Part shown: in pieces, positions 7,380 to 10,486 of the stretch
Position numbering within the stretch: position 1 is the first letter of the stretch
How the letters are laid out: every line of letters starts with the position of its first letter
Assembly: GCA_023659985.1 (NCBI GenBank)
Contig: JAGXOH010000023.1
Span: 1 to 10,486 of the forward strand
Direction of reading: 5' to 3'
DNA length: 10,486 bases
Source of the DNA: Candidatus Falkowbacteria bacterium LH_S3
GTDB lineage: Bacteria > Patescibacteriota > Patescibacteriia > Patescibacteriales > JAGXOH01
Made by a program: the position numbers and the translations under genes
Notes under the pieces: generated by a model
Databases searched by the model: none
What the model was told of the DNA's origin: nothing
The model's input: only the letters and a program-made list of their open reading frames with translations

Positions 7380-8930
7380 CTATAATGTAATTTTCTTCAA
7401 ATTCTTAAAAATTTCCTTCTCTAATTTATGAGCTTCGTCCGTTAGGTCTTTAAATTCATTATGAAGATTTTCAATTTTGTCCTCAAAATTTTCATCATCT
7501 TCACCATCATTGTCGGCAACTCCTACATATCGACCCGGGTTAAGTGACCAGTCAGCCTTTTTTACTTCTTCAATTGTTGCTATTTTGCAAAGACCTTTTA
7601 TATCTTTGTACTCTTTTCCATTTTCCTTGCGATAGCTTCGGACAATATTTGCAATTTGTTCTATCTGTTCATCTGTCCAATCACGATGCGCTCGATCTAT
7701 TTGCCTGTAAATGTGGCGAGCATCAATAAAGAGAATTTTATTTTTGCGGTCAGTTTTCTTTTTACTCTTATCTAAAAACCAGAGAGTTACTGGAAGCGTT
7801 ACATTGTAGAACATATTTGGACCTACAGCTACTATCACATCTATTACACCGTCCTCAATCATCTTCTGGCGGATTTCTTTTTCACTATGGCCGGCATCGC
7901 TCGCTGAGTTTGCCATAACAAATCCAGCTCGCCCTTTTTCATTCAACGAATTTAAAAAGAATTGGATCCAAATATAATTACCATTATCTGCTTTTGGTAT
8001 TCCGTATGAAAATCGTGGATCATTTTTAATACGCTCCTTATCAATTCCTTTTACATTAAAGGGAGGATTAGCCATAGTGAAATCAAATGTTCCTAAACTT
8101 TTATGCCGATCTTCGTAGTAAGTATTTCCTTCCCTGATATCTCCGGATAAGCTATGAATTGCAAGGTTCATTTTTGCAATGCGAATGGTTCGGTCTGTCT
8201 TTTCCTGTCCATAAATAGTAATCTTTCGCGAAGCTCTTGTATTTTGTTTGTTTTCAAGATGCCGTTTTACGAATTCATGCGATTGCGCAAACATACCACC
8301 TGATCCACACGCAGGATCGTAAATCCGCCCTTGATACGGCTCAATGATTTCTACAATGAGTTTTACGATACTGGTTGGAGTGAAAAATTCGCCTCCGCGC
8401 GTTCCGTCAGCAAGAGCGAACTTACCAAGGAAATATTCATAAATTTTTCCGAATGCATCACCCTCAATGTTATCAGGAATTTGATTAAAATTTTTGAGAA
8501 GTGTGATTATTGTTTTATTATCCAACTTTTGAAATGTTTTTGGAAGAATACCGGTAAGCTCTTTATTTTCTGCTTCAATTGTATTCATTCCGTCATTCAT
8601 AACTTTGCCCATATCTGTTCCTTCTGGCAACTCTGTGAGATATGAAAATCGAGCTTTTTCAGGAACGAAAAGTACGCCCCGCGCGTGATAATCAGTAGAA
8701 GAAATTGGTCGTTCTCGCGAAACAGAAGCTCCACTGAGGTTTTTTGACTTCTTTTTTCTTTCTTCACCTAATTCCTTTGCTATTTTTGAATGTTTTATTT
8801 CTGCGAATTTAAGAAAAATCAAACCCAAAACCGGTTCAGCAAATTCATTAAGACGCAATGGGGAATTGGCGCGCATATGGTCTGCCGCTTCCCATAAACT
8901 ATTTTCCAAATCTTTTATATTAAAGCTCAT
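7380..8930 (-). CDS. hsdM: Type I restriction-modification DNA methyltransferase subunit (HsdM, N6-adenine)
   Basis: HsdM transfers a methyl group from SAM to adenine N6 in the target chosen by HsdS, and forms the M2S1 core to which HsdR binds. The 516-aa length is normal. The N-terminal helical domain (about 1-150) carries SLWEAADHMRANSPLRLNEF and the segment around FLKFAE. The catalytic domain has GEFFTPTSIVKLIVE (180-194), SAM-binding motif I DPACGSGGM (205-213) and catalytic motif IV NPPF (288-291). The C-terminus (about 475-516) is acidic then helical and should contact HsdS. The start ATG overlaps the radC stop in an ATGA tetranucleotide, which indicates translational coupling. All key motifs are intact. 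Confidence 0.97.
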   Translation of the reverse strand: MSFNIKDLENSLWEAADHMRANSPLRLNEFAEPVLGLIFLKFAEIKHSKIAKELGEERKKKSKNLSGASVSRERPISSTDYHARGVLFVPEKARFSYLTELPEGTDMGKVMNDGMNTIEAENKELTGILPKTFQKLDNKTIITLLKNFNQIPDNIEGDAFGKIYEYFLGKFALADGTRGGEFFTPTSIVKLIVEIIEPYQGRIYDPACGSGGMFAQSHEFVKRHLENKQNTRASRKITIYGQEKTDRTIRIAKMNLAIHSLSGDIREGNTYYEDRHKSLGTFDFTMANPPFNVKGIDKERIKNDPRFSYGIPKADNGNYIWIQFFLNSLNEKGRAGFVMANSASDAGHSEKEIRQKMIEDGVIDVIVAVGPNMFYNVTLPVTLWFLDKSKKKTDRKNKILFIDARHIYRQIDRAHRDWTDEQIEQIANIVRSYRKENGKEYKDIKGLCKIATIEEVKKADWSLNPGRYVGVADNDGEDDENFEDKIENLHNEFKDLTDEAHKLEKEIFKNLKKITL

Positions 8931-9595
8931 AGTAATTTTTCTTCTTTAAAACTAAAGTGACTATTTTTTGTTATGATAATATGATCCAAAACTTCAACAC
9001 CCATTATTTTACCAACCTCCACTAATCTTTTTGTAATTTCCATATCTTCTTCTGACGGCTTTGAGTCACCAGAGGGATGATTATGCGCAATCATAATGTT
9101 GGCGGCTGAATATTTGAGAGTTGGTTCAAAAACTTCCCGGGGATGAACTAAATTGGTATTTAAAGTTCCCATTGAAATTGTTTCTTTATGAACTAATTGA
9201 TTTCTTGCATTAAGATACAAAGCCACAAAGTGTTCTCTTTTGTTTTCACGTAATTCAGTCAACTGAGCGATAACATCTTTTGGTGTAGAAATTATTGGTA
9301 AATTAGAATCATTTACCTCTAAGGCGCGTTTTGAAAGCTCGAAAGCGGCAAGAAGAGTCATGGCTTTAGCAGAGTCAATTCCTTTTATTTTCAGTAGATC
9401 ATCATATGTCATTTGCAAAAGACGCTTCTTGGAATGTTTGGTTAGAATTTGTGAAGCAATTTCAATAACATTTTTTCCAGCCTTGCCGGTCCGCAAAAGA
9501 ATAGCCAAAAGATCCGAATCCTTTAAATTTCCTGCTCCTTTAGTAATAAACTTTTCTCTCGGCCTATCTGATTTTGGTAAATCTTTAATTTTCAT
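8927..9595 (-). CDS. radC: RadC family JAMM/MPN-domain protein
   Basis: This is a 222-aa full-length RadC (UPF0758). An N-terminal helix-hairpin-helix-like region (about 22-92, LLKIKGIDSAKAMTLLAAFE) precedes a JAB1/MPN metal-binding domain. The JAMM ligands are visible: E121 in REHFVALYLNA, H171 and H173 in AHNHPSGDSKPSEED, and D184. The protein ends in a normal DHIIITKNSHFSFKEE segment. The old link to recombinational repair in E. coli is doubtful, and the substrate of the metalloprotein is not established. RadC homologues are frequent on mobile and defence islands. Here the gene starts 3 bp after the XRE stop and overlaps hsdM by 4 bp, so it is part of the RM transcription unit rather than a stand-alone housekeeping copy. 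There is no clear Shine-Dalgarno sequence. Confidence 0.95.
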   Translation of the reverse strand: MKIKDLPKSDRPREKFITKGAGNLKDSDLLAILLRTGKAGKNVIEIASQILTKHSKKRLLQMTYDDLLKIKGIDSAKAMTLLAAFELSKRALEVNDSNLPIISTPKDVIAQLTELRENKREHFVALYLNARNQLVHKETISMGTLNTNLVHPREVFEPTLKYSAANIMIAHNHPSGDSKPSEEDMEITKRLVEVGKIMGVEVLDHIIITKNSHFSFKEEKLL

Positions 9596-9598
9596 AAT

Positions 9599-9803
9599 TT
9601 ATTTTAAAAGTTCATCCACTAAAACTTTTATAGCTTTAGCTAATTTTGTAATAGTTGCAAGTGTTGAGTTTTGCTTGTCATTTTCAATATTACTAATATA
9701 GCCACGATCAATACCAAGCATGTGGGCAATATCACCTTGCGACATATTCTTATCGACTCGAGCCTTTTAAGACTTTGACTAAGTTTTTTGATATGTTTTT
9801 TAT
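9599..9803 (-). pseudogene. Small XRE-family helix-turn-helix regulator, apparently frameshifted and without a normal start
   Basis: From the ATG at 9745 a 48-residue frame runs to a TAA at 9599-9601. It reads MSQGDIAHMLGIDRGYISNI, then a segment ending VDELLK, which are helices 2-5 of an XRE/Cro repressor domain. The missing first helix is present just upstream in another frame as KNISKNLVKVLK. Deleting one base of the AAAA run (plus-strand TTTT at 9765-9768) fuses them into a normal XRE domain of about 67 residues. Its first codon is then ATA (9801-9803) where ATG is expected. Position, size and promoter context suggest an autoregulator of the RM operon, comparable in concept to the C proteins of type II RM systems. 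Either the gene is decaying, the 48-residue form is what is made, or the lesion is a sequencing error. Translation of this region may still feed radC, three bases downstream. Confidence 0.75.
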
Positions 9804-9818
9804 AGTAGACGTACAATT

Positions 9819-9847
9819 ATTGTAGTATACAGTATATTTTTAGACAA
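9819..9847 (-). promoter_or_regulatory. Predicted sigma70-type promoter of the xre-radC-hsd operon with a palindrome in the spacer
   Basis: On the minus strand, TTGTCT (9842-9847, 4 of 6 consensus bases) and TACAAT (9819-9824, 5 of 6) are separated by exactly 17 bp. The spacer holds TATAC-T-GTATA (9826-9836), a five-base-arm palindrome of the type bound by XRE dimers. Transcription would start near 9812, only about nine bases before the inferred XRE start codon, so the message would be nearly leaderless. The match is by eye and not experimental. Confidence 0.55.
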
Positions 9848-9996
9848 TGGTGTATTTTAATATAACAGTGAGGGTTTCATTTTATTCTATTAAAAGTATA
9901 GTTAAACAAAAAAATTTATGCAAATTATGCAAACCCGAGACCAAAATTTTCTAAAACGAATCTCCAATATACTAGATATCCTTTAATAGATTAAAG
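9848..9996. other. AT-rich intergenic sequence upstream of the operon promoter
   Basis: No convincing gene, tRNA or terminator is seen between the pseudogene stop and the operon promoter. The stretch is very AT-rich, with stops in all frames. The only structure noted is a short direct repeat of ATGCAAA at 9918-9924 and 9927-9933, of unknown meaning. Confidence 0.6.
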
Positions 9997-10486
9997 TTAT
10001 ATAATGAATTTGTCAAAATAAAATTCTAAATACTTTTCTTCAGATGGCACATTAAGACCAGAAAGCGTTGTTTCGAAAGACTCAAACGGTTGAATACTTA
10101 CCAGAAATTCTCCCGAGTACATTATCAATAGCTGCGTTCGCTGGCTCTTTACACAAGGAGATCAGATTCCATCCAGATGCTAAACTAATATCATTTGCTA
10201 CCCGTGATTGAAAAGAATTCAGAGAACTGTCTGAAAACATAATCGTTTACGGTAACAACTAAATGTGCCCTGTAAGAACCCGATTCTAGCGTCTTAGGCT
10301 GAAGCCACTGAGTTGTAGTCTTCTTAGTCTCATCAGCACCTATTGTTTCCAAAATCTAGGGCAATTTGGCAACCTCTCTATTTGCTGTGCTATAGATATA
10401 TATCCTCAGACACGTTAAGCTGACTCCCGGAGAGATTTTGGAATTCTCTGGTAAATGTTTCGTATGAACGCTTATCAATAGAAATT
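9997..10486 (-). pseudogene. Decayed 3' part of a secreted or surface repeat protein (Ig-like domain followed by a GWNLISL-type domain)
   Basis: No long ORF exists here, but four consecutive minus-strand segments in shifting frames read as one protein. Segment 10390-10485 (SIDKRSYETFTREF...) ends at a TAG. Segment 10191-10355 gives TQWLQPKTLESGSYRAHLVV then FSEFFSITG, like the last strands of an Ig/CARDB-type beta domain. Segment 10052-10201 gives VANDISLASGWNLISL then EPANAAIDNVLGRISGKYST. Segment 9997-10056 gives LNVPSEEKYLEF and ends at a TAA. A TGA at 10082-10084 stands where the family has Trp (STV-W-VF). This order (beta domain, then GWNLISLP..EP....VL..ISGKY..VW....) is familiar from extracellular proteins of uncultured prokaryotes. 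The ordered hits in one direction, with at least three frame changes plus stops, indicate a true gene now degraded. It extends beyond the window, so the N-terminus is not visible. Confidence 0.75.

Noticed and set aside
9360..9701. Plus-strand open frame of 113 codons over the radC start
   Set aside because: It is antisense to radC and the XRE domain, both of which have clear family motifs, so it is a shadow frame.
9760..9770. Programmed ribosomal frameshift joining the two halves of the XRE gene
   Set aside because: The four-A run is short, the shift needed is +1, no classic +1 slip site or stimulator is obvious, and the start codon is also abnormal. Decay or sequencing error is simpler.
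1..10486. CRISPR array, tRNA genes, insertion sequences
   Set aside because: I saw no regularly spaced repeats, no cloverleaf-like sequences and no transposase motifs or terminal inverted repeats by eye.

Overview
The window is AT-rich and compact. Every convincing gene reads on the minus strand, so transcription runs from high to low coordinates. It is a defence island from a low-GC, probably uncultured prokaryote. RadC and a complete type I restriction-modification (RM) set argue for Bacteria. Shine-Dalgarno signals are weak or absent before most of the genes. A decayed surface-protein gene at the right edge carries a 'GWNLISL...EPANAAIDNVL' type domain that, from memory, is common in Patescibacteria/CPR and some archaeal genomes. 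A Patescibacteria-like host is therefore a low-confidence guess. Stop codons behave as in the standard code.

Layout in transcription order (right to left): (1) 10486-9997, the 3' part of a pseudogenised secreted or surface protein, broken by several frameshifts and stops. (2) 9996-9804, an AT-rich intergenic stretch holding a good sigma70-type promoter (TTGTCT, 17 bp, TACAAT) with a small palindrome in its spacer. (3) 9803-9599, a small XRE helix-turn-helix regulator that appears damaged (ATA where the start should be, and a +1 frameshift in a four-A run). (4) radC. (5) hsdM. (6) a trypsin-like serine peptidase. (7) hsdS. (8) a 157-bp gap with a perfect 12-bp hairpin. (9) hsdR. (10) a TcmP-type protein with a methyltransferase-like N-terminus. 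(11) a radical-SAM-like protein with an unusual C-x3-C-x3-C cluster motif. (12) the first codons of another gene at the left edge.

Genes 3-7 are packed with gaps of 1-4 bp or a 4-bp overlap, and hsdR-tcmP-radical SAM are packed the same way. The locus therefore looks like one defence operon with a possible regulatory break at the hairpin before hsdR. HsdM, HsdS and HsdR together make a standard type I RM enzyme. The less ordinary cargo is the cytoplasmic trypsin-like protease between hsdM and hsdS, the co-transcribed RadC, and the terminal TcmP/three-Cys radical-SAM pair. TcmP and its partner are a recurrent but functionally uncharacterised pair. Their overlap with hsdR makes them the best candidate here for a poorly described accessory modification or defence module.
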